Counted from the first letter of the stretch, positions 1-9,001 are shown. The stretch: DNA of 37,504 nt from Chromatiales bacterium (GCA_003251535.1 QKFD01000125.1:1-37504); one strand, 5' to 3'. Translations and numbers: made by a program. Notes: a model not told the origin generated them from the letters alone.

Positions 1-140
1 CTTCCTTTGACTCCATCACGGGCAATTTTGGCTTGGTACCAGCGCTGAACATCCGGATCCTTGTAGATGAGGCGAAGCACTGCAAAGTAGATGTATTTGC
101 GGACCACGCTCGGTCCTCGCTTCGTCAGCTTGAGGCGTCC
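1..140 (-). pseudogene. IS110-family transposase, C-terminal remnant
   Basis: Read on the minus strand from 140 down to the window edge, one frame encodes residues such as [20 protein letters not shown] followed by a stretch with RDGVKG. This resembles the C-terminal transposase_20 region of IS110/IS116/IS902 elements, where a helix-hairpin-helix part is followed by an arginine-rich helix. A TAG codon lies in frame at 141-143, so nothing upstream in this frame belongs to the gene. The fragment continues beyond the left edge, so its 3' end is unseen. It abuts a different transposase remnant on the other strand, showing that the N-terminal part was lost by rearrangement. Confidence 0.65.
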
Positions 141-294
141 CTACGCGGGCTGTGGTGAGGATGCCGAAAGTGGCCGGAGTTTTGAGCATCGTCGCGGCTG
201 GACACAGGAGCGGCTACTCGAACTGGCCACCCTGTTTGCTCTCGATCTCTGCGCCTATGCCGTGATGTCCAACCACTACCACCTGGTCGTGCGT
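141..294 (+). pseudogene. REP-associated tyrosine transposase fragment (Y1/IS200-like)
   Basis: The plus-strand frame covering about 145-294 encodes [15 protein letters not shown] and then [15 protein letters not shown]. The second motif is the HUH-type signature (NHYH) of REP-associated tyrosine transposases (TnpA-REP, formerly DUF1568). Neither the N-terminal part nor the region carrying the catalytic tyrosine is present, so only the middle third survives. The match stops sharply after the Arg codon at 292-294, where a phosphatase remnant begins on the opposite strand. It cannot be functional. An open frame of 114 codons (91-435) spans it, but the codons outside 145-294 are unrelated sequence. 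Confidence 0.7.
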
Positions 295-498
295 AAACTT
301 CTTTGTCACCCTGTTTCTGTGATGGTTTTCCATCACAAAAATGATATCCGCCCATTCAATGAGATCTCCACTGATTGGTCGCTCTGCGTCTTTGTTTGTC
401 CCACACCCAATGGCATTGACACCTTCATAGTGTGAAAACACTGCTTCAGCCGTTGGGCTGCGCAATCGATTTTCACTACAGACAAACAGTCAATTCAT
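295..498 (-). pseudogene. Low-molecular-weight tyrosine phosphatase-like, truncated and stopped
   Basis: Minus-strand translation gives LFVCSENRLRSPTAEAVFS, containing the phosphatase loop C-x5-R-S of the low-molecular-weight protein tyrosine phosphatase family, followed by [15 protein letters not shown], typical of the short (about 110 residue) bacterial versions. Two lesions are visible. An ATG at 496-498 is followed two codons later by an in-frame TGA (490-492), just before the loop. The coding match also ends at KKF (295-297), so the last third, with the usual Asp-Pro-containing segment, is missing and replaced by antisense transposase sequence. The TGA may derive from CGA, because Arg is common there; this is inference. 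Translation could in principle restart at CTG or TTG codons after the TGA, but the truncation alone makes activity unlikely. Confidence 0.7.
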
Positions 499-545
499 AT
501 TTGATTCTATTGCACACCACGAGGACTACTCAGCCCCTCATTCAA

Positions 546-600
546 CGCACTTGCCAAAATAGTGCGTATCTGCAAGCCCATATAAAACTTCAATTTTATA
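546..600. repeat. Two adjacent perfect inverted repeats in an intergenic gap
   Basis: CGCACT at 546-551 is the reverse complement of AGTGCG at 561-566 (9-nt loop). TATAAAA at 581-587 is the reverse complement of TTTTATA at 594-600 (6-nt loop). They lie in the 499-754 gap between the phosphatase remnant and the end of the flavoprotein gene. Neither is followed by a convincing U-tract, so they are recorded as hairpins of unknown role. No credible gene was found in the rest of the gap. Confidence 0.5.
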
Positions 601-754
601 GTGGCCGGGGACCTTGCTAAAGCCAAGAACGAAGCCCGTCAGCCTGGAGGGGGCGCGTCCCCGATGGCTCGACGGCCTACCGACCTTGAAGCACTTTCCC
701 CTCAAAGCACTGGCCCCGAGGTCCCACCACAGCGCCCCGCCGCTGCACTCCGTG

Positions 755-1882
755 TCAGCGCAACTTACGCAGATACCACTGCTCAAAGATCCGCTTTGAC
801 CAGTGACCGAGCCGTAGCGGCGGTAGCATCAGGCTGCGTCGCTCGGAGCGGGTGACTAGCATCCCTTTATCGAGGCTATCGACGATGCAGGCCAACTCCA
901 TCTTGAAGGTGGCGTCGGCTGGGCGGCCGGCTAAGCTGGCGACCAGGTTGCTGGCGGCAGCGGCGGCCTGGAGATCGGCCATATGGGCCTGTTTGGGCAT
1001 CCACTCTGGGCTGGGGAAGCTACCGGCGTCACCCGCCACATACACCTTTTCGAAGCCCTCCACCTTGCAGTGGCTATCGGCCTTGAGCAGACCACCCGGG
1101 CTGCGTGGTAGTTCGGTGTTGTCAAACCAGGCGTTACCGGTCATGCCGGGGAGGAAGAGGATCAGATCGACAGGGAATTCGCCCCCCTCGGTCATCACTT
1201 TTTCCGTGGTGAAACCCTTCAACTTATGCCCCAAGTGGGTCTCGATGTCGCGCTCGCGCATCTCTCGCATCAGCCCTTCGAAGGCCTTGGGTCCGAGTCG
1301 ATTGCCGGGCTGCGGGGCAGGACTGAAGAAGGTGAGCTTGAACTGATCGCGCCGCCCATCCCGCCGCAATAGGGTATCGATGCCAAAGAGGAACTCGAAC
1401 ATCGGTCCCCCTCGCATAGCCTGCGGCTCGTTGGGGTTACCGGCAAAACCGACGGCGATACTGCCCGACTTCATCTGGGCCAACCGATCCCGCAGGGCGA
1501 CCGTGGCCTCGATCCCCTCGCAGGGGGCAATGGAGTGCTCGATGCCGGGGAGCTTTTTGATGAATCGGCCACCGCTGGCAATGATAAGACCATCGTTCTC
1601 CAGCTCGCCCGTGGTGGTCACCAGCTTGCGGCCCCCCTCCAGCAGGCCAGTGGCCTCCCCTTGATGGAACTGGATCCGATGACGGCGCAGGAACGGCTCC
1701 AACGGCACCCGTAGGTCGTCGGGTTGGCGCATCCCGGAGGGGATCCAAATGAGACTAGGCAGGAACACAAACTCGGGCCGGGGCGCCACCAAGGTGATGG
1801 TGCTGGCGGGATCCAGACGGCGGCACTCGCGGGCGGCGGTCAGGCCGCCGAAGCCGGCGCCGACGATGGTGATGCGGCTCAT
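755..1882 (-). CDS. SQR-like NAD(P)/FAD-dependent oxidoreductase
   Basis: A 375-residue flavoprotein of the sulfide:quinone oxidoreductase/flavocytochrome c sulfide dehydrogenase superfamily. The N-terminus has the Rossmann dinucleotide motif GAGFGG (residues 8-13). A second FAD contact, VYVAGDAGSFP, lies at about 280-290. The C-terminal tail is amphipathic and basic, compatible with monotopic membrane attachment. Canonical SQRs have three redox-relevant cysteines. Here Cys121 and Cys332 fit the first and third, but the position of the middle one (around 155-158, QAMRGG) has no cysteine. Sulfide oxidation with quinone as acceptor is therefore plausible but not assured. The start ATG is preceded by GGAGGAG. 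It is the last gene of the long minus-strand block. Confidence 0.8.
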   Translation of the reverse strand: MSRITIVGAGFGGLTAARECRRLDPASTITLVAPRPEFVFLPSLIWIPSGMRQPDDLRVPLEPFLRRHRIQFHQGEATGLLEGGRKLVTTTGELENDGLIIASGGRFIKKLPGIEHSIAPCEGIEATVALRDRLAQMKSGSIAVGFAGNPNEPQAMRGGPMFEFLFGIDTLLRRDGRRDQFKLTFFSPAPQPGNRLGPKAFEGLMREMRERDIETHLGHKLKGFTTEKVMTEGGEFPVDLILFLPGMTGNAWFDNTELPRSPGGLLKADSHCKVEGFEKVYVAGDAGSFPSPEWMPKQAHMADLQAAAAASNLVASLAGRPADATFKMELACIVDSLDKGMLVTRSERRSLMLPPLRLGHWSKRIFEQWYLRKLR

Positions 1883-1917
1883 GGGTCTCTCCTCCGATGG
1901 ATGCGGGGTGCGGGGAC

Positions 1918-2316
1918 TCAGGTGTGGCAGAGGGGGCGGTTGTCGGGATTCTGCACCGCGCTAGCGACGCTCTGCACCAGGTCGTGCAGCTCCTCTAGGC
2001 TGATGCAGCCCAGCATCCGCGCCAACAGATCGGGATTGAGGCGGATCATGCAAGGGCTACCGTCATCCAAGGTGACCTGTACCCCGGCGACGTTCTTCTC
2101 TAACGCGGCATCGGTCCCCTCCAACATGGCGGCATTCTCTTGCAGCAGCTTCTCGTAACAGTGGTCGATCTCCGCGGATAGATCGTCGTCCAGGTCCTCG
2201 GAGATGGAGGCGACAAATCCGTCTTCATCGGAGATAACGACCTCAGCGCTGCGCTCACGGACAAAATCGGCAAAGCGGTCCCGCAGGCTGGCGTCAAAGA
2301 AGATGTAGTTGAGCAT
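1918..2316 (-). CDS. Uncharacterised acidic cytosolic protein
   Basis: A 132-residue protein beginning MLNYIFFDASLRDRF. It is rich in Asp and Glu, with no signal peptide or membrane segment, and probably folds as mixed alpha/beta. GGGAGA lies 5 nt before the ATG. It lies between acpS (26-nt gap) and the SQR-like gene (35-nt gap), on the same strand and with matching codon use, so it is probably co-transcribed. I do not recognise a named family. The pairing with the flavoprotein suggests a possible joint role, but nothing in the sequence identifies it. Confidence 0.8.
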   Translation of the reverse strand: MLNYIFFDASLRDRFADFVRERSAEVVISDEDGFVASISEDLDDDLSAEIDHCYEKLLQENAAMLEGTDAALEKNVAGVQVTLDDGSPCMIRLNPDLLARMLGCISLEELHDLVQSVASAVQNPDNRPLCHT

Positions 2317-2342
2317 GATCTCTCCCGGCAGTGGATAGGATT

Positions 2343-2744
2343 TTAAGTGGTTTTTAGTGCGCCTTCGCGGCGCAGTAGGGTGACGAAGGCGACCGCATAT
2401 CGCTTTTCGTCGGAGAGGCTGAGAAAGGCCTCACCCGCGCCTAGCCGCTCGGCTAGGCGCATGGCACGGTCGCTGAAATTGAGCAGCGGACGACCGCGCG
2501 GATCGTGACCGACGGCGATATCTCGCAGGGTCAAACCGTCGGCAAAACCGGTTCCCAGCGCCTTGGCCGCCGCCTCCTTGGCGGCAAAACGCTTGGCTAA
2601 AAAGTGGGCCGGTAGGGGGTGGTTATCGAATGCCAGCAACTCGTTGGGGGCCAGGATGCGTTCGGCGAAGCGGCGACCATACCGCTCCAGACTACGCGCC
2701 ATCCGCGGCACGGCCACGATGTCGGTGCCGATCCCGAAGATCAA
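2343..2744 (-). CDS. acpS: Holo-[acyl-carrier-protein] synthase
   Basis: Transfers the 4'-phosphopantetheine arm of coenzyme A to the serine of acyl carrier protein, activating fatty-acid synthesis in the cytosol. The protein has 133 residues, slightly longer than E. coli AcpS. The N-terminal IGTDIV motif supplies the metal ligand Asp8. The second motif [15 protein letters not shown] supplies Glu57 and the CoA-contacting lysines. The start is TTG at 2742-2744, overlapping the pdxJ stop in the string TTGA, so translation is probably coupled. No ATG lies in frame nearby that would keep the conserved N-terminus. pdxJ-acpS adjacency is common in gammaproteobacteria. Confidence 0.95.
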   Translation of the reverse strand: MIFGIGTDIVAVPRMARSLERYGRRFAERILAPNELLAFDNHPLPAHFLAKRFAAKEAAAKALGTGFADGLTLRDIAVGHDPRGRPLLNFSDRAMRLAERLGAGEAFLSLSDEKRYAVAFVTLLRREGALKTT

Positions 2745-3481
2745 CTGCGTCGCGCCTCCAGCATGAGCCGCTTCATCTCCCGTACGGCTTCAGCCAATCC
2801 GCTGAACAGCGCCCGGGCGATGATGGCGTGGCCGATATTGAGTTCACGCACCTGGGGCAGCCGGGCGATAGCAGTGACGTTGTGGTAGTGGAGTCCATGA
2901 CCCGCATTGACCTCCAGCCCCAGCGACTCTCCCAACACCATCGCCTCGACGATGCGCTGTAGCTCCTCGGCGCGGGCATAGCGCCCCTCGGCATCGGCAT
3001 AGCGGCCCGTATGGATCTCCACTACCCGCGCCCCCACCGCAGCGGCGGCCTCCAATTGGACCGGATCGGGATCGATAAATAGCGATGCCCGCACCCCCGC
3101 CTCGGCCAGGCGCTGACACGCCTCCCCTATGCGCGCTGGCTGGCCGGCCACATCCAGGCCACCTTCCGTTGTTAGCTCTTCACGGCGCTCTGGCACCAGG
3201 CAACAGTCGCTTGGCCGCACGCGCTCGGCAAAGGCCAGCATGGGCTCCGTCACCGCCATCTCCAGGTTCATGCGGGTCTCAAGCACCTCCGCCAACAGCA
3301 GGACGTCTCGCTCCTGGATGTGACGACGGTCCTCGCGCAGATGGATGGTAATACTATCGGCCCCCGCCTGCTCCGCCACCCCAGCGGCCTGTACCGGATC
3401 GGGATAACGGGTGCCTCGCGCCTGACGCAGGGTGGCCACATGATCGATATTGACGCCGAGCAGGATCTCTTGCGCTCTCAT
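2741..3481 (-). CDS. pdxJ: Pyridoxine 5'-phosphate synthase
   Basis: Condenses 1-deoxy-D-xylulose 5-phosphate with 3-amino-2-oxopropyl phosphate to make pyridoxine 5'-phosphate, the last ring-forming step of the DXP-dependent vitamin B6 route. The protein has 246 residues and is a TIM barrel. The N-terminal motif [15 protein letters not shown], the [10 protein letters not shown] segment and the [10 protein letters not shown] segment are hallmarks of the family. The reading frame is open further upstream to 3541, but the ATG at 3481 gives the family N-terminus, and GGGGAG lies 13 nt before it, just past the recO stop. The gene ends in an overlap with acpS. Confidence 0.95.
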   Translation of the reverse strand: MRAQEILLGVNIDHVATLRQARGTRYPDPVQAAGVAEQAGADSITIHLREDRRHIQERDVLLLAEVLETRMNLEMAVTEPMLAFAERVRPSDCCLVPERREELTTEGGLDVAGQPARIGEACQRLAEAGVRASLFIDPDPVQLEAAAAVGARVVEIHTGRYADAEGRYARAEELQRIVEAMVLGESLGLEVNAGHGLHYHNVTAIARLPQVRELNIGHAIIARALFSGLAEAVREMKRLMLEARRS

Positions 3482-3491
3482 TGCCTTTGCT

Positions 3492-4220
3492 TCACTCCCC
3501 TTGGTCGGTGTGGCGAACGAACATCTGGCGAAACAGCTCACGGCTGCGGAGGGGACGCCCTCCTAGGTGGTGGTGTATCACCGCCCGCAGCAGCCGCTTG
3601 GCCTCCCGCTCCGCCCCCAGCTGCGGCGGTGAGTGGCCATCTAGGGCCAACAGCGTCTCCCCACTAATGGTAAGCGGGCAGGGGGCCTCCCCTTGCAGGG
3701 GGAGCGGGCCACGCTCTAGATGGTAGCAGTAGCGGCTGTCAGGCCGCAGCGGCCGACCATCACCATCGCAGTGGAGTAACAGCCCGTACCCCAACTCCGC
3801 CAATAGGACCACCTCGAACCGCCGTAGGGTCCACTCCTCTGCACCTGCCACCAGTTGCCAGAGCAACCACTGGTAGTGTTCAAACAGCTCCGGCTGTGGA
3901 TCATGACGCGAGGTCAGGCGCAGAAGCAGCTCATTGACATAGAACGCGGTAAACAGCGCGCGCCCGGTCAGTGACAGAGGTGGTGGGCGCAGCTCTACAT
4001 GGGCAAGGGTGGCCAGATCGCCCTGCCCTGTCCAGGAGAGCCAGAGTGGCACAAATGGCTGCACGATGGCGGCGATGCGGCTGCGTTTACCGCGTCCCCC
4101 TCGGGCCACCAGGCCAAGGCGGCCACTGGGGGTAAACACCTCCAGTAGCAGGCTGCTCTCCCGGAAGGGGGTGCGGTGGAGGACAAATCCAGGCAGCAGC
4201 GGATCGTCCGCGTGCCCCAT
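3492..4220 (-). CDS. recO: DNA repair protein RecO
   Basis: Recombination mediator that, with RecR, loads RecA onto SSB-coated single-stranded DNA during gap repair. The protein has 242 residues, the usual length. The N-terminal OB fold is recognisable from [20 protein letters not shown] and the following [15 protein letters not shown]. The C-terminal part is helical, as expected. The zinc-binding cysteine set of some bacterial RecO proteins is not present. The ATG at 4218-4220 follows the era stop by 6 nt, and pdxJ begins 10 nt after its stop, as in many gammaproteobacterial rnc-era-recO-pdxJ operons. Confidence 0.92.
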   Translation of the reverse strand: MGHADDPLLPGFVLHRTPFRESSLLLEVFTPSGRLGLVARGGRGKRSRIAAIVQPFVPLWLSWTGQGDLATLAHVELRPPPLSLTGRALFTAFYVNELLLRLTSRHDPQPELFEHYQWLLWQLVAGAEEWTLRRFEVVLLAELGYGLLLHCDGDGRPLRPDSRYCYHLERGPLPLQGEAPCPLTISGETLLALDGHSPPQLGAEREAKRLLRAVIHHHLGGRPLRSRELFRQMFVRHTDQGE

Positions 4221-4226
4221 GCCACG

Positions 4227-5120
4227 TTACTCGTCGGTATAGCCTAGGGAGCCTAGGGCGCGCTCATCGTCGGACCACCCCTCGCGCACCTTGACCCACA
4301 GCTCCAGGAACACCTTGCGTTCAAACATCCGCTCCAACTCTTCGCGCGCCTGACGGCCCACTTCACGCAGCCCCTCGCCCCCTTTACCGATCACAATCCC
4401 TTTCTGCGTCTCTCGCTCCACCCAGACCACTGCGGCGATCCGGGCCAACCCACCCTCCTCCTTGAAGAGTTCGATCTCCACGGTAAGGGCGTAGGGCAGC
4501 TCCTGGGAGAGGCGCCGCATCAGCTTCTCCCGGATCACCTCTGCCGCGAGAAAACGCTCACTGCGATCGGTGATCTGATCTTCTGGGTAGATGGGCTCAG
4601 AGAGGGGCAAGCGCGCCACGATGAGCTGCTCCAGGCGCTTGAGGTTGTCACCTTTGAGGGCGGATACCGGCACCACCTCCTGGGCGTTCAGTTGTCCGCT
4701 CACCTGCTGTAGAAATGGCAGCAACCGCGCCTTCTCTTTGACCTGGTCCACTTTGTTGACCACCAAGAGAATAGGACCCTCGAACTCCCGCAGACGGTCG
4801 GCCACCGCCTGATCCTCGCTGCCCCACTGCCCAGCCACCACTAAGAACAACACCAGATCCACCCCTTCTAAGGTGCCGGTGGCGGCGCGATTCATATAGC
4901 GGTTGATCGCCTTCCGCCCCCCCTGATGGATCCCCGGGGTATCGACGAAGACGATCTGGTAGTCCGTTTCGCTCTTGATACCAATGATGCGGTGACGGGT
5001 GGTCTGCGGTTTGGGAGAGGTGATGCTCACCTTCTGCCCAATGAGGTAGTTCATGAGCGTCGACTTGCCGACATTAGGACGGCCAACGATAGCGACATAA
5101 CCGCAGCGGAATTCAGACAT
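4227..5120 (-). CDS. era: GTPase Era
   Basis: Essential GTPase that binds the 3' end of 16S rRNA and promotes 30S subunit maturation. The protein has 297 residues. The GTPase part carries the P-loop GRPNVGKST (about 13-21), the G3 motif DTPG and the G4 motif NKVD. The C-terminal KH domain carries the GKGGEGL loop. The frame is open back to a GTG at 5231 directly after rnc, but the extra 37 residues are Pro-rich and unlike the family. The ATG at 5118-5120 (MSEFRCGYVAIVG) gives the normal N-terminus. The intervening 111 bp is then an untranslated spacer without a clear ribosome site, so the start is less certain than the gene. Confidence 0.93.
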   Translation of the reverse strand: MSEFRCGYVAIVGRPNVGKSTLMNYLIGQKVSITSPKPQTTRHRIIGIKSETDYQIVFVDTPGIHQGGRKAINRYMNRAATGTLEGVDLVLFLVVAGQWGSEDQAVADRLREFEGPILLVVNKVDQVKEKARLLPFLQQVSGQLNAQEVVPVSALKGDNLKRLEQLIVARLPLSEPIYPEDQITDRSERFLAAEVIREKLMRRLSQELPYALTVEIELFKEEGGLARIAAVVWVERETQKGIVIGKGGEGLREVGRQAREELERMFERKVFLELWVKVREGWSDDERALGSLGYTDE

Positions 5121-5231
5121 AACAGGTGCGATGCTCGGTGCTTGGAGCGGAAGGGGCTCGGCCCCCGTGGGCGGACACTCTTCGCCGAAGGGGGGCCGAA
5201 ATAGGGGTATGCGAGGGGATTGCCTCGGCAC

Positions 5232-5906
5232 TCACGGGGTGAGTAGCTCCAGGGCCTTGGCCGCCGCCTCCTGCTCGGCCCGCCGGCGACTACTACCAAC
5301 GCCCCGGATAGGTTCAGCCAACTGCTCTATCCGGCACTCCACCTCAAATAGCTGGGCATGGGCCTCACCCTGCACCGCAAGCACGCTATAGAGTGGGAGG
5401 GGCAGGCGCCTTGACTGAAGATATTCTTGGAGCCGCGTCTTAGGGTCTTTGACCGCCTTGCCAGGCGAAGCATCGACCAGACGTTGCCCCATCATGTGGA
5501 GGATAAGCTCCCGCACGGCCTCAATCCCGGCATCGAGATAGACAGCGCCGATCACCGCCTCCATGGCATCAGCCAAGATGGAGTCACGCCGATAGCCACC
5601 ACTCTTCAGCTCACCAGAGCCAAGGTGGAGGAGATCCCCCAATCCTATCTGGCGAGCCAACTCGGCCAGGGTATCGCCCCTCACCAAGGTGGCCCGCAGC
5701 CGACTCAGGCTCCCCTCATCGGCATAGGGAAAGCGACCAAACAGCTCCGCTGAAATAACAAAATTGAGGATGGCATCCCCCAAAAACTCCAACCGCTCAT
5801 TGTTGTTGCTACCCGCACTGCGGTGGGTCAGCGCCGCCTGCAACAGTTGCGAGTCATTAAAGCGATAGCGGAGGGTGCGGGCGATCGCCTGCGCAGCGTC
5901 GATCAA
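5232..5906 (-). CDS. rnc: Ribonuclease III
   Basis: Double-strand-specific endonuclease that processes rRNA precursors and structured mRNAs. The protein has 224 residues. The catalytic domain carries the signature [12 protein letters not shown] (Glu40, Asp44) and [15 protein letters not shown] (Asp113, Glu116), matching the four acidic metal ligands of E. coli RNase III. The C-terminal double-stranded-RNA-binding domain runs from about residue 152 and ends in [17 protein letters not shown]. The start codon is TTG at 5904-5906, overlapping the stop of the upstream gene in the string TTGA, the same arrangement as pdxJ/acpS. RNase III commonly cleaves its own leader; no site can be assigned here. 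Confidence 0.95.
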   Translation of the reverse strand: MIDAAQAIARTLRYRFNDSQLLQAALTHRSAGSNNNERLEFLGDAILNFVISAELFGRFPYADEGSLSRLRATLVRGDTLAELARQIGLGDLLHLGSGELKSGGYRRDSILADAMEAVIGAVYLDAGIEAVRELILHMMGQRLVDASPGKAVKDPKTRLQEYLQSRRLPLPLYSVLAVQGEAHAQLFEVECRIEQLAEPIRGVGSSRRRAEQEAAAKALELLTP

Positions 5907-6283
5907 CTGGCGGGCACCTGCACAACTTTATTGAATTTAACGACGAAATCGATATTCCCCATATAGGGAACTCGCACCTCATAGTCCGCCGTCACGTCGT
6001 AATTGGGTCCATTGCGCTCGATGGTGATAATACTGGCATTCAGGTCACGAACGCCGTTGATATCCAGGAGCTTAGTGAACTTTGAGCGGATCTCAGCAGG
6101 CGTGCTACTGCCCCCTTGATCAGAGAGCGAGGTGAGCGACGAACTCACGGTCATATAATCCAGATAGGGGGTGAAGAGTTTCAGCGCCGCCGTCAGGATC
6201 AAGGCGGCAACTCCGACGATCAATACCAGACTGATAGCAGTTAATCCCCGCTGTCTAGCAGCTCCCTTAATCACACGCTGCAT
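5903..6283 (-). CDS. DUF4845-type single-pass membrane protein
   Basis: A 126-residue protein with a short basic N-terminus, one hydrophobic helix (about residues 14-34, [20 protein letters not shown]) and a periplasmic domain with alternating beta segments ending in [14 protein letters not shown]. Size, topology and place between lepB and rnc match the DUF4845 family of proteobacterial proteins, whose function is unknown. The ATG at 6281-6283 is preceded by GAGGAGG. The frame is open upstream to 6337, inside lepB, but that extension has no family character. The N-terminal region resembles a type IV pilin-like export signal only loosely. Confidence 0.8.
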   Translation of the reverse strand: MQRVIKGAARQRGLTAISLVLIVGVAALILTAALKLFTPYLDYMTVSSSLTSLSDQGGSSTPAEIRSKFTKLLDINGVRDLNASIITIERNGPNYDVTADYEVRVPYMGNIDFVVKFNKVVQVPAS

Positions 6284-6296
6284 CGCCCCATCCTCC

Positions 6297-7112
6297 TCAG
6301 TTGAGAATCGTTCCGATCCGTCGCCAGGCCACACCACCTGCGGCGGAGTCCCAGCTCATCCAGATCATGAATGCCTTGCCGACTAGATTGCGATCGGGGA
6401 CAAAGCCCCAAAAACGACTATCGCGGCTATTGTCACGATTGTCACCCATTACAAAGTACTGCCCCTCCGGCACCTTGACGTCAAAATCTCGGTCAAACCG
6501 GCTGGTCATGATCAGGATATTGAACTCCTCGTCCTCAATCTTCTCATGCCGTACATTGGCGCCATTCATGGACGCACTGGACCCCTCTCCGGTATAGGTA
6601 CCCACTAGGGTCTGGGGGATCCGCTGGCCGTTGATGAGGAGTGTCTTGTTGCGGTAAGAGATGCTATCACCCGGGACGCCAATGACCCGCTTGATATAGT
6701 CCAAAGAGGGGTCTTCCGGATAGCGGAAGACGATAATATCGCCCCGCTGGGGGTCCCCTAGCGACAGCACCTTGGAGTTGATCACCGGCAGGCGCAGGCC
6801 ATAGGCAAACTTGTTCACCAGAATAAAATCCCCGGTGAGCAGGGTCGGCATCATCGACCCGGAGGGGATCCGAAACGGCTCCGCCAGGAAGGAGCGAATT
6901 ACCAGGACGATGAGAATAATGGGGAAAAAGGCGCGGGCATACTCCACCATCAGTGGCTCTTTGGCGGCCCGCTCCACCGCCTCAGGGGGGCTACCGGCCG
7001 CTTTAAGGGTAGCGATCTCGGCTCGCCGTTTGCGCGCCCACCACAGCAGATCGAGCCCCCACACGCCCCCGGTAATAAAGGTGAGAATGACTAAGAGGGT
7101 TGGAAAATCCAC
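6297..7112 (-). CDS. lepB: Signal peptidase I
   Basis: Inner-membrane serine/lysine protease that removes signal peptides from exported proteins. The protein has 271 residues. A first membrane helix lies near residues 4-25 and a second near 61-76, followed by the periplasmic catalytic part. Box B reads PSGSMMPTL with the nucleophile Ser86. Box D reads DYIKRVIGVPGD with the general base Lys141. Box E reads GDNRDNSRDSR. The start is GTG at 7110-7112, sharing one base with the lepA stop (TAGTG), so the two are probably coupled. The sigma-E genes upstream and lepA-lepB together form a protein-export and quality-control cluster. Confidence 0.96.
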   Translation of the reverse strand: MDFPTLLVILTFITGGVWGLDLLWWARKRRAEIATLKAAGSPPEAVERAAKEPLMVEYARAFFPIILIVLVIRSFLAEPFRIPSGSMMPTLLTGDFILVNKFAYGLRLPVINSKVLSLGDPQRGDIIVFRYPEDPSLDYIKRVIGVPGDSISYRNKTLLINGQRIPQTLVGTYTGEGSSASMNGANVRHEKIEDEEFNILIMTSRFDRDFDVKVPEGQYFVMGDNRDNSRDSRFWGFVPDRNLVGKAFMIWMSWDSAAGGVAWRRIGTILN

Positions 7113-8917
7113 TATTTATCCTTTCCGACATGGAGCACGGCAAAAAACGCATCCTGGGGGATCTCAACGGCCCCCACCTGTTTCATACGTTTTTTACCCG
7201 CTTTTTGCTTCTCTAACAATTTACGCTTGCGGCTCACGTCCCCACCATAACACTTGGCCAGCACATTTTTGCGCAGTGCCTTGATGTTGGTGCGGGCGAT
7301 GATGTGGGAGCCGATGGCCGCCTGGATCGCCACATCGAACATCTGCCGCGGGATCAACTCCCGCATCTTGTCCGCCAACTCCCGTCCCCGCGTCTGTGAC
7401 TGGTCACGGTGCACAATGATGGAGAGGGCGTCCACCTTCTCACTGTTGACCAGGATATCGAGCCTCACCAGCTCCGCCGCTTGGAAGCGCTTGAAAGAGT
7501 ACTCCAGGGAGGCGTAGCCGCGACTCACTGACTTTAGGCGATCAAAGAAGTCGAGCACCACCTCATTCAGCGGCAGTTCATAGGTGAGCTGCACCTGCCG
7601 CCCCATGTACTGCATCCCCTTCTGCACCCCACGCTTCTCCACGCAGAGGGTAATGACGTTACCCACATACTCCTGGGGCAACAAGATGTTGGCACTGATA
7701 ATGGGTTCCCGGATCTCGGCGATCTGGTTCACCGGCGGCAGGTTGGAGGGGTTATCCACCCGCACCAGCTCCCCCTTGGTGGTCTCCACCTCATACACCA
7801 CGGTGGGGGCGGTGGAGATCAGGTCGAGGTCATACTCCCGCTCCAGCCGCTCCTGCACGATCTCCATATGCAGCATCCCCAGGAAGCCGCAACGGAAACC
7901 AAAGCCGAGTGCCTGGGAGGTCTCCGGCTCGTAAAAGAGCGCGGCATCGTTGAGCCGCAACTTGCCGAGCGCCTCCCGCAGGTCTTCATAGTTCTCCGCA
8001 TTGATGGGGAAGAGGCCGGCAAAGACCCGCGGCTGGACCTGCTGGAAACCTGGCAACGCCTTGGGGGCCGGTCGATCGGCGTGGGTGATGGTATCACCCA
8101 CCGGCGCGCCATCGATCTCCTTGATACTGGAGATGACGAAACCAACAGCGCCAGCTGCCAACAGCTCCGTATCTTGCATCTTGGGGGTGAAGATCCCCAG
8201 CCGATCCACCTGGTAGGTGCGGCCGGAAGACATCACCAACATCTTCTCTTTGCGGCGTAAGGTCCCCTGCTTGACCCGCACCAAGGAGACCACCCCTAGG
8301 TAGTTGTCAAACCAAGAGTCGATGATGAGCGCCTGTAGTGGCGCCTGCGGGTCCCCCTCGGGAGGAGGGATGCGCTTCACCAGGTCCGCCAGGAGATCGG
8401 GGATACCGATCCCCGTCTTGGCGCTTACCCGCACCGCCTCATGGGCCTCAATACCGATGATCTCCTCGATCTCGTCGATGACCCGATCGGGATCCGCGGC
8501 AGGGAGATCGATCTTATTCAGTACCGGTACCACCTCCAGCCCTTGGTCGATGGCGGTATAGCAGTTGGCCACCGATTGCGCCTCAACGCCCTGGGAGGAG
8601 TCCACCACCAGCAGCGCCCCTTCACAGGCGGAGAGCGAGCGGGAGACCTCATAGGAGAAGTCAACGTGGCCGGGGGTATCGATGAAATTCAGCTGATACG
8701 AGTCGCCTTCCGGCGCCGTATAGGTCAGTGTGACGCTCTGCGCCTTAATGGTGATGCCGCGCTCCTTCTCCAGATCCATGGAGTCGAGCACCTGCTCCGA
8801 CATCTCCCGGTCGGTCAGCCCGCCACAATACTGAATGAAGCGATCGGCCAGGGTCGATTTGCCATGGTCGATGTGGGCAATGATAGAAAAGTTGCGAATT
8901 CGCTTGAGGTCCGTCAC
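7112..8917 (-). CDS. lepA: Elongation factor 4 (LepA), ribosome back-translocase
   Basis: Translational GTPase with 601 residues, the usual length. The P-loop AHIDHGKST is at about 14-22, the G3 motif DTPGHVDF and the G4 motif NKID follow. The domain order is that of EF-G without domain IV and with the LepA-specific C-terminal domain ([20 protein letters not shown] near the end). LepA acts on the ribosome, proposed to assist translation under ionic stress and initiation or biogenesis. The start is GTG at 8915-8917 ([15 protein letters not shown]). No clear Shine-Dalgarno is visible before it, but the N-terminus matches the family. Confidence 0.96.
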   Translation of the reverse strand: MTDLKRIRNFSIIAHIDHGKSTLADRFIQYCGGLTDREMSEQVLDSMDLEKERGITIKAQSVTLTYTAPEGDSYQLNFIDTPGHVDFSYEVSRSLSACEGALLVVDSSQGVEAQSVANCYTAIDQGLEVVPVLNKIDLPAADPDRVIDEIEEIIGIEAHEAVRVSAKTGIGIPDLLADLVKRIPPPEGDPQAPLQALIIDSWFDNYLGVVSLVRVKQGTLRRKEKMLVMSSGRTYQVDRLGIFTPKMQDTELLAAGAVGFVISSIKEIDGAPVGDTITHADRPAPKALPGFQQVQPRVFAGLFPINAENYEDLREALGKLRLNDAALFYEPETSQALGFGFRCGFLGMLHMEIVQERLEREYDLDLISTAPTVVYEVETTKGELVRVDNPSNLPPVNQIAEIREPIISANILLPQEYVGNVITLCVEKRGVQKGMQYMGRQVQLTYELPLNEVVLDFFDRLKSVSRGYASLEYSFKRFQAAELVRLDILVNSEKVDALSIIVHRDQSQTRGRELADKMRELIPRQMFDVAIQAAIGSHIIARTNIKALRKNVLAKCYGGDVSRKRKLLEKQKAGKKRMKQVGAVEIPQDAFFAVLHVGKDK

Positions 8918-8979
8918 GGGTCAGGGGCGTCGACTTGGGGTTAGGGCGGTAGCTTGACCGCCGCCGCAGGATGCGTGGT

Positions 8980-9001
8980 GCCCCCTGATATCAAAGGGGG
9001 C
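8980..9001 (-). other. Hairpin between the glutaredoxin-like gene and lepA
   Basis: GCCCCC at 8980-8985 is the reverse complement of GGGGGC at 8996-9001, enclosing 10 nt. It sits in the 110-bp gap upstream of lepA. On the transcribed strand no U-run follows, so it is more likely a leader structure or processing site than a full terminator. Confidence 0.3.
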
